Shown in pieces: positions 32,309 to 43,383 of a stretch of DNA of 64,000 nt. The stretch covers positions 1 through 64,000 of the forward strand of contig JAKSYS010000171.1 of the NCBI GenBank assembly GCA_022925895.1, written 5' to 3'. Every line of letters starts with the position of its first letter. The stretch's first letter is position 1. A program made the position numbers and the translations under genes. Origin of the DNA: Fragilaria crotonensis (Eukaryota; Bacillariophyta; Fragilariophyceae; Fragilariales; Fragilariaceae). The notes beneath the pieces are model-generated. The model was not told the DNA's origin. It was given only the letters and a program-made list of their open reading frames with translations, and did not search any database.

Positions 32309-35300
32309 GGTTATTTTAGCCCAATAATAAGACTTACCCTCTAACGCACTTTCCTCTCCGGCAAGCTCGTTTCAAGTTCCTTTCAAGGAAGTCACGCTCG
32401 CGTCAAGGCAGGTCTCCTCCGGCGATCCTGCGACAGCCCCACGTCTTCCCAAGACTAGGCTGATTCATTGCTCTCTGCCAACTCGAGTACGCAGTCAGCA
32501 ATCTGTTGAGTGGTTGAAGATCTGCTTTCCAAGCCAAGACTCCAATCATCATGTCGGTTCCACCATCTGAAGGCTCTACGTCCCCGACGAATCTTCCAGA
32601 CGAACCTGTTGTTGGAATCCTCGACTGCTGTCGAAGGCCGCGGCAATCCAGAAGGATTCGAGATCTCCGATCCTGTCGACGTTCGCCTCACCGAGGCAAT
32701 CGCTCAAGCCAGGACTCTTGCTACTGATGAAGAGTCTGTCTTGGAGTTCCCAACCCAATGACTGCCCCAGTGGAGCTCCCAGCTCCTTCAAGCTCCAAGC
32801 CTCTTGTTCCCTCATTGGGGGAATCACTTTGGTGACCAAGGATGAATGGTCTGCTTGGACAGGTGGAAAGCCCAACCACACCTGGACAGGTTTGATGGCT
32901 CCATTGCTCTCCTAGAGCACACCTCTCCCAACCAGCTCCGCCCTGTCTATGTTTCTGCAGCCCAGAAGGGCTACAACTTCAGGAGAACTGGGCACAAGAT
33001 CTCCTTCAAGCCAAGTGATGATTTGATCAGCTTCCAGAATGTTGTCTGGGATCATCTCAAGGACACCGGGATGGACTCCATTGCTTACCTCAGGGACCCA
33101 ACTGACGACGCCAAGATGACTAACGTTATCAAGGCTCACGCCAGGTACACGGTCCAGTCGGCAAAGTTGTTGGCGGAAGCTCAAGTTCAACGCTACGACA
33201 AGTATGACCGGACCAACGATATGGCAGCCAGGACCTATTTGCTTGCTTCACTCTACTGAGCTAAGCAATAAGGTGACTGAGAAGTTGGATGATTCTGACT
33301 CCTTCCCAGTTGTTTGGCTCCAGTTCCTCAAGTCCATCCAGTCCACCTCCATTGAGAGGTTTGAAGATCTCAAGGCCATCATCAAGGCCAGGCTCCCAAG
33401 TCAGTACTCTGGAGAGAACCTTGAACAATTGGCAGCTCACTTTGCAAGGATGCAAATGAGTTGACAACTGCTGGCCAGTATGACCACAACCTCACTCTGG
33501 CCATGCTCAAGATCTTTCTTTTGGCTGGTGGTTCTGGCAATGAGGACTTCCGCTTCCCCCTGAGATCTGTCAAGCAGAACTTGGAGCAAGCTCTTTTGGA
33601 CATTGGATTCAAGGACAAGGAAGCTGCCAACCTTCACATGCAAGTCAACAAGCTGACCTACAAGGACATCTGCGCTCACGCAGAGGATGCCTACAGGACG
33701 CTCTTTGACAGGAAGGAGTGGCCACCTGCACGTCACACTCGCGACTCCAAGGCTCCACCAGCTGCATTCGGAAACATGGCGACTCCAATCACCAGAGCTG
33801 AGGTACTCAACCTCATCCAGTCCAAGGCCTCCAACAATGGTGCTGGACTTGCCAAGAAAGGAGTCTGTCACAAGTGCAACAAGCCTGGACACTGGTCGCG
33901 CGAATGCCCAGAGAACAACAAGGGCAAGGGCAGGAATGGGAATGGCAATGAAAGACCAAAGGATGTCAAGTCCTGGAAGTCTACTCCTCCTCCATCTGGA
34001 GCACCTCAAGTCAAGCAAGCCAACGGAAAGGCTTTCAACTGGTGCGCAAGCTGCAAGCGTTGGACCACTACCACGCAACGGCAACGCACACTGGCGTCAA
34101 GAAGAGCTCTGAGGGCCCTCAAGGTGTTGGTTCTGCAATCAACAATGTCTCCCTTGCCTTCGATCCATCGGTGTGGACCACGGAAATTGAGGTCGTCCCA
34201 AGTGTGACTGACGCGCTTTATCCTGCGCACCATGGTGACCCGGATCCTTCCCGTACTCGTTCTACTGCTCACCTACGTGATGGCAATATTTTCAGTCCCG
34301 TTTGCAAAACTATGTGGACCTCCACGCTGGAAATTATTCAACTCGCCATGGCGCATTTTAACGCCGTCGATTGGAGCCAAGTCATGGCAATCCTTCGAGC
34401 GCATGTCATGGTCGTTCGCCCGCACGTCTCGCAATTTTGGAGGCTCACCAGGAGGCGCTCATTGCTCCATTGCTTTGGGCCTTACTGGCCATGGTCGTAC
34501 TGTTCTGGCTTCCTAAGCCCAGCTCAACATCGCCTGAGCCTGATCCTAAGGAGCTACCTTCGCCGCCATCGTCGTGCTCTCAAGCAACACAATCGCAAGG
34601 TCACACGACGCGCGAATGTTCCCAAGCCGGAAGTATTCGCTCCCATGGACTGCATCGCAGGTACCCCATTAACTTGCGATCCATGGGACGCTACATTCGG
34701 AGGAATGCACCAACGTTGGTTGAACAACAGCAGCAAGTGCAGTTGAACGACCTTCACTCCAAGGTTGCAACTCTCCTTCAGCGTGTCGACTCGCTCAAGC
34801 GCTCCATTCCGCGATCAACTCACTGGACCTGCCGCCACTGCAACGATACAATCGTCCATGGGCCAACTGAACCTTGCCCCAAGCTCCGTAACACATCCCG
34901 CTCGCCATCGGATTTGTCGACGCAAGAGGAAGGGCCAAGGATCAACCACTGCGATGTCAACGACGCCTACCTCGACGCTCCGCTTCGCCAGCAGCGACGC
35001 CGCGCCGCAGGCTTCCCAAGTCCAACGGCGTCTATCGCCCGTCTCTCCCATTGGCTTCAAGGCCTAGGGAACCATCAGTGGACCTCCAAGCAACTTCAAG
35101 CTGCTCGCAAGATGGCAATGCAAGTGAACATGGCTAAGTTTCCAAACGGCAACTACTCCACAATCCTTCGCATGGCTCTCCAGTCAACCGACCGCTTCCG
35201 CGAATCCCTTCCCAAGGCTTCAACGTTTCCTGTCATTTGGGACTCTGGTGCAAGCATCTCGATCACTCCTGACCGCAAGGACTTTGTTGGACCCATCAAC

Positions 35301-38300
35301 ACCCTGGCCCTATCACTCAACTGCAGGGCATTGCAAAGGGACTCAGGATTGAAGGCCAAGGTCATGTTCTGTGGGCAATGCAAGATACTCTGGGCAACCT
35401 AAGGATGCTCAAGGTCCCAGCATACTTGGTGTCTTGCATCAAGGTCAGGCTCCTATCCACCACAAGCTTGCTCCAAGCTTACCCTGGAGAGACCATCACC
35501 ATTGAAGCTCATCAACTGACCTTGAGTGGCACCTCTGATGAAGCCAGAGGGCAACTCATTGCAAGAGTCAACCCTGACAACAACTTGCCTACCTCTGATG
35601 CACACCGCAGCTCAGATACTCCCAAGGCAGTTGCAGCTCTCAACATTACTCTCAACACTGTTCATGAGAGCAACCTCAACTTGACTGAAGCTGAGAAGGA
35701 GTTATTAAGGTGGCACCACCGCCTTGGACACCTTTCCTTTCGCAAGATCCAATTCATCATGCGAACTGGAGTCCTGAGTCGGAGTGAGTCGCATCGATCA
35801 CTCCATACTGCTGCTTGCCGAATTGTCAACCCTCCCAAGTGTGCCGCATGCCAATATGGGAAGCAACATCAGCGACCAGCTCCTGCCAAGATCACAACTG
35901 TTATCAAGGATCGAGCTGGAGTTCTCAAGGCAGACAACTTGCTCCCTGGACAACAAGTCTCCATTGATCACTTCATTTGTGGAACAAAGGAAGGCTCTTC
36001 TCTTCAGCTGGAAGGAGCTTGAACTCAGACATGTTTGCTGGTGGCTGCCTCTTCATTGATCATGCTTCCAACTTTGTGCATGTTGAGTTTCAGAAGCATC
36101 TGAACACTCATGAGACTCTGAAGGCCAAGCAGAACTTTGAGTTGATGGCAAGGGACAGTGGAGTCATTCCACAATCCTATCTCTCTGACAATGGTGGGAG
36201 CTTCACCTCAGCTAAGTTCACTGAGCACCTTGGAACTCTGAAGCAAGTCGTCAAGTTTGCTGGAGTTGGAGCTCACCATCACAATGGCCATGCTGAGAGG
36301 GCAATCCAAACGATCATGTCGATCGCTCGGACAATGATGCTCCATTCAGCGGTACATTGGCCAGATGTGGCTGATGCAACACTTTGGCCAATGGCAGTCT
36401 CCCATGCTATCTTTCTCCACAACCATGTTCCTGATTTGGCAACAGGTCTCTGTCCAAGTGATGTCTTCACTAAGTCCAGATGGGAGCAAAGGAAGTATCA
36501 TGATCTGCATGTGTGGGGATGTCCTGTGTATGCTCTTGAGAAAACCATTGCAGATGGAAAGAAGCTGCCTCGCTGGAAGCCTCGGTCCATCCGCTGCGTC
36601 AACATGGGGCTCTCCAAGAAGCATGCAAGCACAGTCCCCTTGGTTTTGAATCCAGAGACAGGGTACATCACTCCCCAATATCACATTGTGTTTGACGATT
36701 GGTTTGCAACGGTGGCTACTAATGTGGATGCCCTCCCGGATTTTAATACAACGCGTTGGGCCCGTTTGTTTGGCGACTCAAGATATCAGTTCCCATTCGA
36801 TGACGACGACGACAATGATGCTACAGAGGAAGCGCGAATGGACTCCCAAGCTACAGAAGCCATCAATGAGAACCAAACAAGAGTTGCTGCCTCCATGGAT
36901 GAAGCTGTTGCAATTGAACAACTCCCAGTTCCTCCCTTGGCTGAGGCTCCACCCAGGACACCAACTGTTCCACAGCCATTGCCAAGCTCTCCATTGCTCA
37001 CTCCAAGGCCTCCAACTCCCATGATGTCTCAAACGAGGGAGCAGTCTATCGATCCTCGGTCTCTCCAGTCTCCTCCAACGCCAGACATCAGAACTTCACC
37101 TCTGCAACGCCGTCCACACTCCAGCTCACAAGCCAAGGAAGAGACGCCACGCAAGGTCCCAGCTACCCCGATCTCCCCAGTTCATCAGCCAATCTTCTCC
37201 CCAGTTCGGGAGCAGACCCCAATGTCTGAAACGAGGGAGAGTCCTGTTCCAGACAATGCATTCGCCCTTGACTCACCACGTGACGAGCAACCAGTCAAGT
37301 CGCCTCCGCCACCAACGTCTCCGCGCCGGTCCAACCGCATTCGCGCAGCACCACAACGCCTTGGATACGATAACACTCAAGGCCATGGATACTTTGCTTC
37401 TCCAAGTGCTTGGATCTTTGAGGAAAATGGAATCATCCTTTCCCCAACTGCCTTCAAGGCAGCTGCATCTGATCCTGACACTCTGAGCTTTGACCAAGCT
37501 ATGGCTGACATTGAGCATGTGACCAAGTGGATGGAGGCAGCTGCTAAGGAAGTGGCAAGCCTTGAGAAGAATGGGACTTGGAAGGAAGTCAGTATCCTTG
37601 AAGCCAAGACCAAGATTCTCCCAGGGACTTGGGTATTTCGCAAGCGATCCCCAGATGGAGAAGTCACCAAGTACAAAGCGCGCTACTGTGTTCGAGGCGA
37701 CCTTGAAGAAGGAGAACCTGAAACCTATGCCCCAGTTGTTGCTTGGAGTTCAGTTCGATTGTTCCTTGTCTTGTCCCTAACATTGGGATGGCAAACTTGC
37801 TCCATTGACTTCAGCAGTGCCTTTGTTCAAGCCAACCTAACTGACCCAGTCTGGATCCACATGCCAAGGGCTTCAAGTCTGATCAGCCAAGTGACCAAAG
37901 GACCTGCCTACGACTTGTTAAGAGCCTCTACGGCTCTCGGTTGCTCCCGCCTTTGGTATCAACACATTCGTGAAGCACTCCTCCTCCAAGGATTGAAGCA
38001 GAGTGCCACAGACTCATGCCTTTTGTACAACAAGACCATCATGATTGTTCTCTATGTTGATGATCTTGGTATTGCCTACTCCAACAAGAAGGATCTTGAC
38101 AAACTGTTCCAGGATCTTACTGATTTGGGTTTGGAGTTCACTCGTGAAGGCACATTCACTGATTTTCTTGGAATCAAGTTTGTCAAGGATGAAGTTGCCA
38201 ACACTGTCACCCTAACACAAAAGGGTTTGATCCAGAAGATCATCAAGGCAACAGGACTTCAAGACTGCAACCCCAACCACACTCCTGCTATGCAAGCATG

Positions 38301-39190
38301 CCTTGGGATTGACCCTGATGGAGAACCCATGGATGAGTTCTGGAACTACCGCTCTATTGTGGGAATGCTCTTATACTTGTCAACAAACACAAGGCCAGAC
38401 ATCACCTTTGCAGTAAGTCAAGTTGCAAGGTTCAACCATTCTCCCAAGAAAAGCCATGCCATGGCAATCAAAACAATTGTCCGCTACCTGCACCGCACTG
38501 CTGACAAAGGAACTATTGTGACTCCCACTGGAGACCTCTCTCTTGATTGTTATGTTGATGCTGACTTTGCTGGCCTCCATGGTCGTGACCCTGATCATTC
38601 TGACACCAGCGCCAAGTCCCGCACCGGCTACATCATCACTCTTGGAGGTTGTCCATTCTCTGGAAGTCTCAGCTACAAACAGAGATCTCCTGTCCACATT
38701 GGAATCTGAGTACTCTGCTCTCAGTGCAAGCATGAGGACTCTGTTGCCACTTCGTGATCTTCTTGGAGAAATCTGCAAGGAATTGACTCTGCCACCTGAC
38801 TTCAAGTCTACCATTCGCTGCCGAGTCTTTGAAGACAACAATGGTGCTCTGCTGCTCGCTACCAAGCAACGCATTACTAATCGCACCAAGTACTTCCTGG
38901 TTAAGTGGCACTTCTTTTGGCACCACGTCCGCAACGGAGATGTTGAAGTGCTCAAGATTGCAACCACTGACCAGTTGGCTGACTACCTTACAAGGGCCTC
39001 AATCGAGAAGTTTTCGAACGCATTCGAAAGCTTGCTCAAGGTTGGTGACACGCGGCACCGCCGCACTTGTGTTGGGTGGATTTAAGAGTGTTCCCCTCTT
39101 ATCCTGCAAGCCCATATGTTTATTGTTCATGTCCTACATTTTCACCACACCATCACTAATCTATTTCTTGTTTCATTGAATGAGAGGGAG

Positions 39191-39786
39191 AGTCAAGGTA
39201 CAGCAGCTGACAGCTGTTATTGTGCCGTTATTGACGTTGAAATTTCGTCCCCGCCAGCTGAGTCCCATCCGGCTTTGGATACGAAGATTCTCACGCCAAC
39301 TGTATACGGCAAAATGCCAGTACGAAAACTACAGTTGTCCCGGACTGCTTTCCGCCCTCATAACCTCCTTTCCTACAACAACAATTTGTCCATCTTTACC
39401 CTGGGCAATTCAACTGCAAATTCACTCCATGTGCTATCTAATTTCCAACATGTGTCCTTCATGATGTTGGCTAAGTCTGGCCATGTTGCAACAGTTGTTG
39501 CGATCGTCACTTTCGTCAATTCGCTCGTGAAGGCGGAGTTGGTGCTGACATGTCAATGCCTTTATCAGTGGGATGAAGGCTTTGAATGCTCACTCCCACA
39601 ACCCTCTAACTTCGCGAAAGTAGATCGGCAAGATTCAATCGGTCCTGGATTGAATTGGTTCCTTCAAAGTGAAACCTAGAAATAAGCTTATAAGTTAAAC
39701 AACTCTAGAATTAAAACTCTACGTTTGACCGAACCCGGATTTCTACGAACTAGTACGCAGCCTTGATCACGCTGTGTACTTCGACT
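39191..39786 (+). repeat. 3' LTR of third copia element (596 bp)
   Basis: It is preceded by the polypurine tract and followed by GTAAG. It lies about 100 bp upstream of the start codon of the next gene on the same strand, so its promoter or terminator could affect that gene. Confidence 0.93.
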
Positions 39787-39887
39787 GTAAGTACATGTAA
39801 GCATTTGACGTGAAATCATATATGTTTGTTCCTTGTAACGCCACCGACCCAGACGTGTCACAAACAATCGGTAGACTATACTCAACC

Positions 39888-41036
39888 ATGGCATCGACAA
39901 CGAGCGCAACGGCCATCCCCGTGATTGACATGTCCCTTGATGACAATGATATCATTCCTCTCATTGCAGATGCCTGTTCATCATTTGGGTTCTTTCAAAT
40001 CGTGAATGTTGATGCTGTATTTGGCAATGATGGTAATGGTGTTGGTGGTGGTAGTGGTGGCATATCCGTCGATGAATTCCGATCCGCCATGAAGGATTAT
40101 TTTTCCAAGCTACCGTACGATCAAAAGATCCGTGACAAACGTCACCAACAGAATGCAAGAGGTTACTTTGATGATGAACTGACCAAACAGAAGCGTGATT
40201 GGAAGGAATGCCTCGATTTTGGAGTTCCTGGCAGTCGCAATTGGGACTTGGCTGATGATTCACCCGAGAACGAGTGTTTGGATGGTTTCAACGTGTTTCC
40301 CAAGAATCTACCTGAATTCCGACGTACTGTGGTACAATACTTTGACGAATGTGCCGCACTTTCGAATCGACTTGCAACGCTCATGGCACAAGGACTGGGA
40401 ATTGAAATTGAAAACAACAAATTTCTACAAGAACTAAAGGATACTCACACATCATACCTACGCCTCAACTACTACCCACCCTGTGGTGGTCGCGATGAAG
40501 AAAAGAAGGAAGATGTCTTGGGAATATCCCCACATCGAGATGCTGGTTTCCTAACTATCTTGCTTCAGGACGAAGATTGTCATTCCCTGCAAGTTTGGCA
40601 CAATGAGCAGTGGATGACAATTCATCCCGAACCAAGGTCGTTCACCATTAACACTGGCGACATGTGTATGCTGTGGAGCAATGGGAGGTATCAGGCACCG
40701 CTTCATCGGGTGCTGACCAATGATTCACAGGAACGATATTCGGCTCCCTTTTTCTACAATCCTGGGTATCATCAGTGGATCGAAAGCGGAATTGATTCGG
40801 AAGAACGAAAGTACCACGCATGTTTGTATGGCTATTTCCGTGCGGTTCGATTTGCTGGGGATTTGACAGATTTGGGTGTGGAGATTCAGATTCAAGATTA
40901 TGAAATCGACGAGGGTCGAGCGGATTCTCCCCATTTGAAGAAGCAGACAGCCTTTGCTGAAACGGTTGACTTCCGCAAACCTTTTTCTGTGGAAACCTAC
41001 CGTCCTCTCTTGGTCAGCAACGCAGAAGACTTGTAA
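39888..41036 (+). CDS. 2-oxoglutarate/Fe(II)-dependent oxygenase (isopenicillin-N-synthase-like)
   Basis: A 382-aa protein from ATG 39888, set in CAACCATGG; an alternative in-frame upstream start is not an ATG. The N-terminal DIOX_N-type region starts IPVIDMSLDD and contains FGFFQIVNV. The jelly-roll core has the iron triad in HRDAGFLTILLQD (His-x-Asp) and APLHRVLTN (second His), and the 2-oxoglutarate-binding Arg-x-Ser in ERYSAPFF. This places it with plant-type and fungal oxygenases that hydroxylate or desaturate small molecules; the substrate is unknown. A Gly-rich insertion (NGVGGGSGG) lies near residue 50. A copia LTR lies just upstream. Confidence 0.92.
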   Translation: MASTTSATAIPVIDMSLDDNDIIPLIADACSSFGFFQIVNVDAVFGNDGNGVGGGSGGISVDEFRSAMKDYFSKLPYDQKIRDKRHQQNARGYFDDELTKQKRDWKECLDFGVPGSRNWDLADDSPENECLDGFNVFPKNLPEFRRTVVQYFDECAALSNRLATLMAQGLGIEIENNKFLQELKDTHTSYLRLNYYPPCGGRDEEKKEDVLGISPHRDAGFLTILLQDEDCHSLQVWHNEQWMTIHPEPRSFTINTGDMCMLWSNGRYQAPLHRVLTNDSQERYSAPFFYNPGYHQWIESGIDSEERKYHACLYGYFRAVRFAGDLTDLGVEIQIQDYEIDEGRADSPHLKKQTAFAETVDFRKPFSVETYRPLLVSNAEDL

Positions 41037-41368
41037 CCATAAGAACGCAATGTAGGAAACATACACTGTTTCGAAGTTGGAATGATACCTTATGTAATAC
41101 GACGTAGTATAGGTAGGGTATAGACCATTGAACATTGAATCCATACACAGTAGAATCATTAGACGTACTGTAGTCTACTGTGTACTACAGTTCCTGTAGA
41201 ATTCAGTACCAGACACTGTACAGTACGGTGGACACGAAGCACTGGTACGTCCGGCGCTCGAGTGGATGAATGAGTCAGTGATCTGGAATCTGGAGTGTGT
41301 TCAAAAAATCTATCAACGAGAGATCTTATAAAGCAAATCTTCACTCCTCTGTGCATAATACCTGGACA
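41037..41368. other. Non-coding stretch upstream of the GST gene
   Basis: It contains an interrupted palindrome (ACACAGTAGA...TCTACTGTGT near 41145-41183), several GTAC words up to 41225, and CTTATAAAG near 41326, about 40 bases before the start codon, which could serve as a TATA-like site. No gene is seen. Confidence 0.45.
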
Positions 41369-42280
41369 ATGGTGATGATGACTCTCGTTCTCACGGTGCC
41401 GTTGCTCTTACTTGCCGCAGCAGTAGCAACTCCTACTGCTGCCGCCACCATACCAAACACGAATCATAACATCAACAAGATGGTCCAAAAGGTAACACTG
41501 TGGAACAGTGGAACCTGTCCGTATGCACAACGAGCATGGATTGCGCTCAAGGAAAAGGGTATCCCAAACGTCCACTATGCAATGGTAGACTTGCAGAATA
41601 AGGATGCCACACCCGAGTTTGGTTTGGCATACTACAAGGCTAATCCCAATACGATGAGTTCCAGTAAAGTTCCCGTCATGGTTGTGGAGAGGACTGTAGA
41701 CGCTGGAACAACTAATGGCGACAATGAAAACGACAACATGAGGTACTACACAGAGTCTAAGGTCGTGTTGGAAGTTATTGAAGAGCTGTTTCCAGAAGGA
41801 CCAAAACTTTTGCCGGATGATATTGACCAGAGATATCGAGCTCGTTTATTTGGTGATGCGGTGTACGACTCTATTTGGGGAGGGGAGCGGTCACCCTACA
41901 AAATGCTGGGTCGTAAACTCAAGAATGAAGATGAGTGGGATCTCACCAAGGAGGAAGAAACACTGTGTCTCATGCTTCAACATCTTAATGAGTCGTTGGA
42001 ATCGTTGGATAGGACTGGTCCGTTTGTTTGTGGTGAGCACTTTAGCATGGCGGAGTGTGTTACAGCTCCCTTTGTGCAACGAGCCGACTTTGTGCTGTCC
42101 GACTATCTCGGTATGAATGTTTTGGACCTTTGCCATAGAAATGGGTACGAACGTGCAGGGGCATGGTGGAAAGCAGTCCTCGAACGGCCCTCGGTGAAAG
42201 AAACCGCGTCCCCTGATCCGCGGTCCAGTATCCAGCGCGTTATTGATATGATGACCAAGGCCGCGGCGGCGACAAGTTAA
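41369..42280 (+). CDS. Glutathione S-transferase, omega/lambda-like, with N-terminal signal
   Basis: A 303-aa protein from ATG 41369. The first 25 residues (MVMMTLVLTVPLLLLAAAVA) form a strong signal peptide, so it enters the secretory pathway or a plastid. The thioredoxin-like GST N-domain starts at VQKVTLWNSGTCPYAQRAW; CPYAQR carries a catalytic Cys as in omega, lambda and DHAR classes, which act as thiol transferases and not classical conjugating enzymes. SSKVPVMVV supplies the cis-Pro, and YYTESKVVLEVIEE the glutathione-contacting Glu-Ser. The all-helical C-domain follows (GPFVCGEHFSMAECVTAPF). An Asn/Asp-rich insertion lies between the cis-Pro and the Glu-Ser motif. Confidence 0.9.
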   Translation: MVMMTLVLTVPLLLLAAAVATPTAAATIPNTNHNINKMVQKVTLWNSGTCPYAQRAWIALKEKGIPNVHYAMVDLQNKDATPEFGLAYYKANPNTMSSSKVPVMVVERTVDAGTTNGDNENDNMRYYTESKVVLEVIEELFPEGPKLLPDDIDQRYRARLFGDAVYDSIWGGERSPYKMLGRKLKNEDEWDLTKEEETLCLMLQHLNESLESLDRTGPFVCGEHFSMAECVTAPFVQRADFVLSDYLGMNVLDLCHRNGYERAGAWWKAVLERPSVKETASPDPRSSIQRVIDMMTKAAAATS

Positions 42281-43383
42281 GGAATATCCTCCTATAGAAT
42301 TATAAGGAATATCCTCCAATAGAATACTAATAAACATCCGGCTTGTACGACTGTTGAATTTTAAGTCCATGATGCTATGCCAGTCATCAAAAGGTTGTCG
42401 TCATCCCGCCTTCCTCGTCGGATTACTTATCAGTCCTCAGTCACTAGGCAACCGCGTTTTATCCACATGCATCATGAGTCGGCTCTTCGAATGGGTATAC
42501 GGGTTGCGAGGAATCCGGGGACGCGAGATCGACGACAGGAACATTGTTGTTCAGAGATTTTTTGGAAGCAATTCGTATGGCTGCCATCTTGCTTTGACTA
42601 CCGGTAGGTAGAGTTTTCGAAACGCTTCATTGAGCATAAAAAGGCAGCAGTGATGAAGGCCAGAATTGCAATGGCACGAAAGTTGGATCAGGCCATGTTT
42701 CCATTGTAATTCTTCTCCAGATCAATCATACATTTTTTTCCAATGCTCGTTCGTTCCTTCGGATTGACATAAGTTTGTGTGTCTCGTATCAACATTGCTA
42801 AGAATACGGATGTTCAAAGCATTATAAATTATAAGTCGTTATGGTGTTTAAAGTACACGGGAAGGACTGGTATCTTCCAATACACAGCTCAACGAGCAAA
42901 ACAACTTTTCCTTGAGCATAATTTGAAGGGTACGCACTTGTCATCCTAATAGTAATGTACTGCACACGACCGACTTAAAAATCAATACAATAATTGATCT
43001 CTAATATCCCGTTGGGAAGCTGCATCACGTAACGCAGCAAAGCAACGCCTTGGGGCGAGTCCCCCAGGACATGATGATTTCGATATGAAATATCTGTAAC
43101 CTCGCACCTCCTTGTGGCGAGCTGCAATAGTTATTTGCGCAACGAGCACCTATACTGTACGATCCGAGCAAGTAACTTTGGGCTCCATATCTCTATGCCG
43201 TCGCAGAAGGAGTCGAGCAGTTGATGAAGAAAATTTTCTTTTATTAAAGACCTGGGCCCATGCACCCTATCCCAAACTGGTGCAGCATAGCTCTGGAATG
43301 GGACAAAATGCACTTCCAACGAAACCATTGCTCATCCGCCATCGCCAGCCGTTGGTTAACGACTGGAACACAAAAGGGAAAAA
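42281..43383. other. Non-coding stretch between convergent genes
   Basis: It begins with a tandem pair of GGAATATCCTCC followed by ATAGAAT (42280-42326). Short frames near 42354-42611 and 43112-43454 match nothing I recognise. No RNA gene is apparent. Confidence 0.4.

Larger units (their letters stand above)
31722..39786 (+). mobile_element. Ty1/copia (CoDi-like) LTR retrotransposon, full length
   Basis: A copia-type fossil on the plus strand, with LTRs at 31722-32308 and 39191-39786 flanked by a 5-bp duplication GTAAG (31717-31721 and 39787-39791). The LTRs differ by two substitutions and three small indels, so insertion is recent. A primer-site-like GGTTATTTTAGCCC follows the 5' LTR, and a polypurine tract GAGAGGGAG precedes the 3' LTR. 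Parts: Gag about 32550-34000 with a CCHC knuckle (CHKCNKPGHWSREC) near 33870, protease (WDSGASISIT) near 35240, integrase zinc motif and core about 35710-36450, reverse transcriptase about 37600-38450 (YVDDLGIA), and RNase H about 38540-39060. The element is broken, with roughly eight interruptions. It differs from the two minus-strand elements in having a CCHC knuckle and a different protease core. Confidence 0.92.

Noticed and set aside
39116-39679. Frames running through both copies of the 587-596 bp LTR
   Set aside because: They repeat because the LTR is repeated. They do not match element proteins.
42354-42611. 85-codon frame downstream of the GST gene
   Set aside because: It has no recognisable motif and the region is otherwise non-coding; open by chance is likely.
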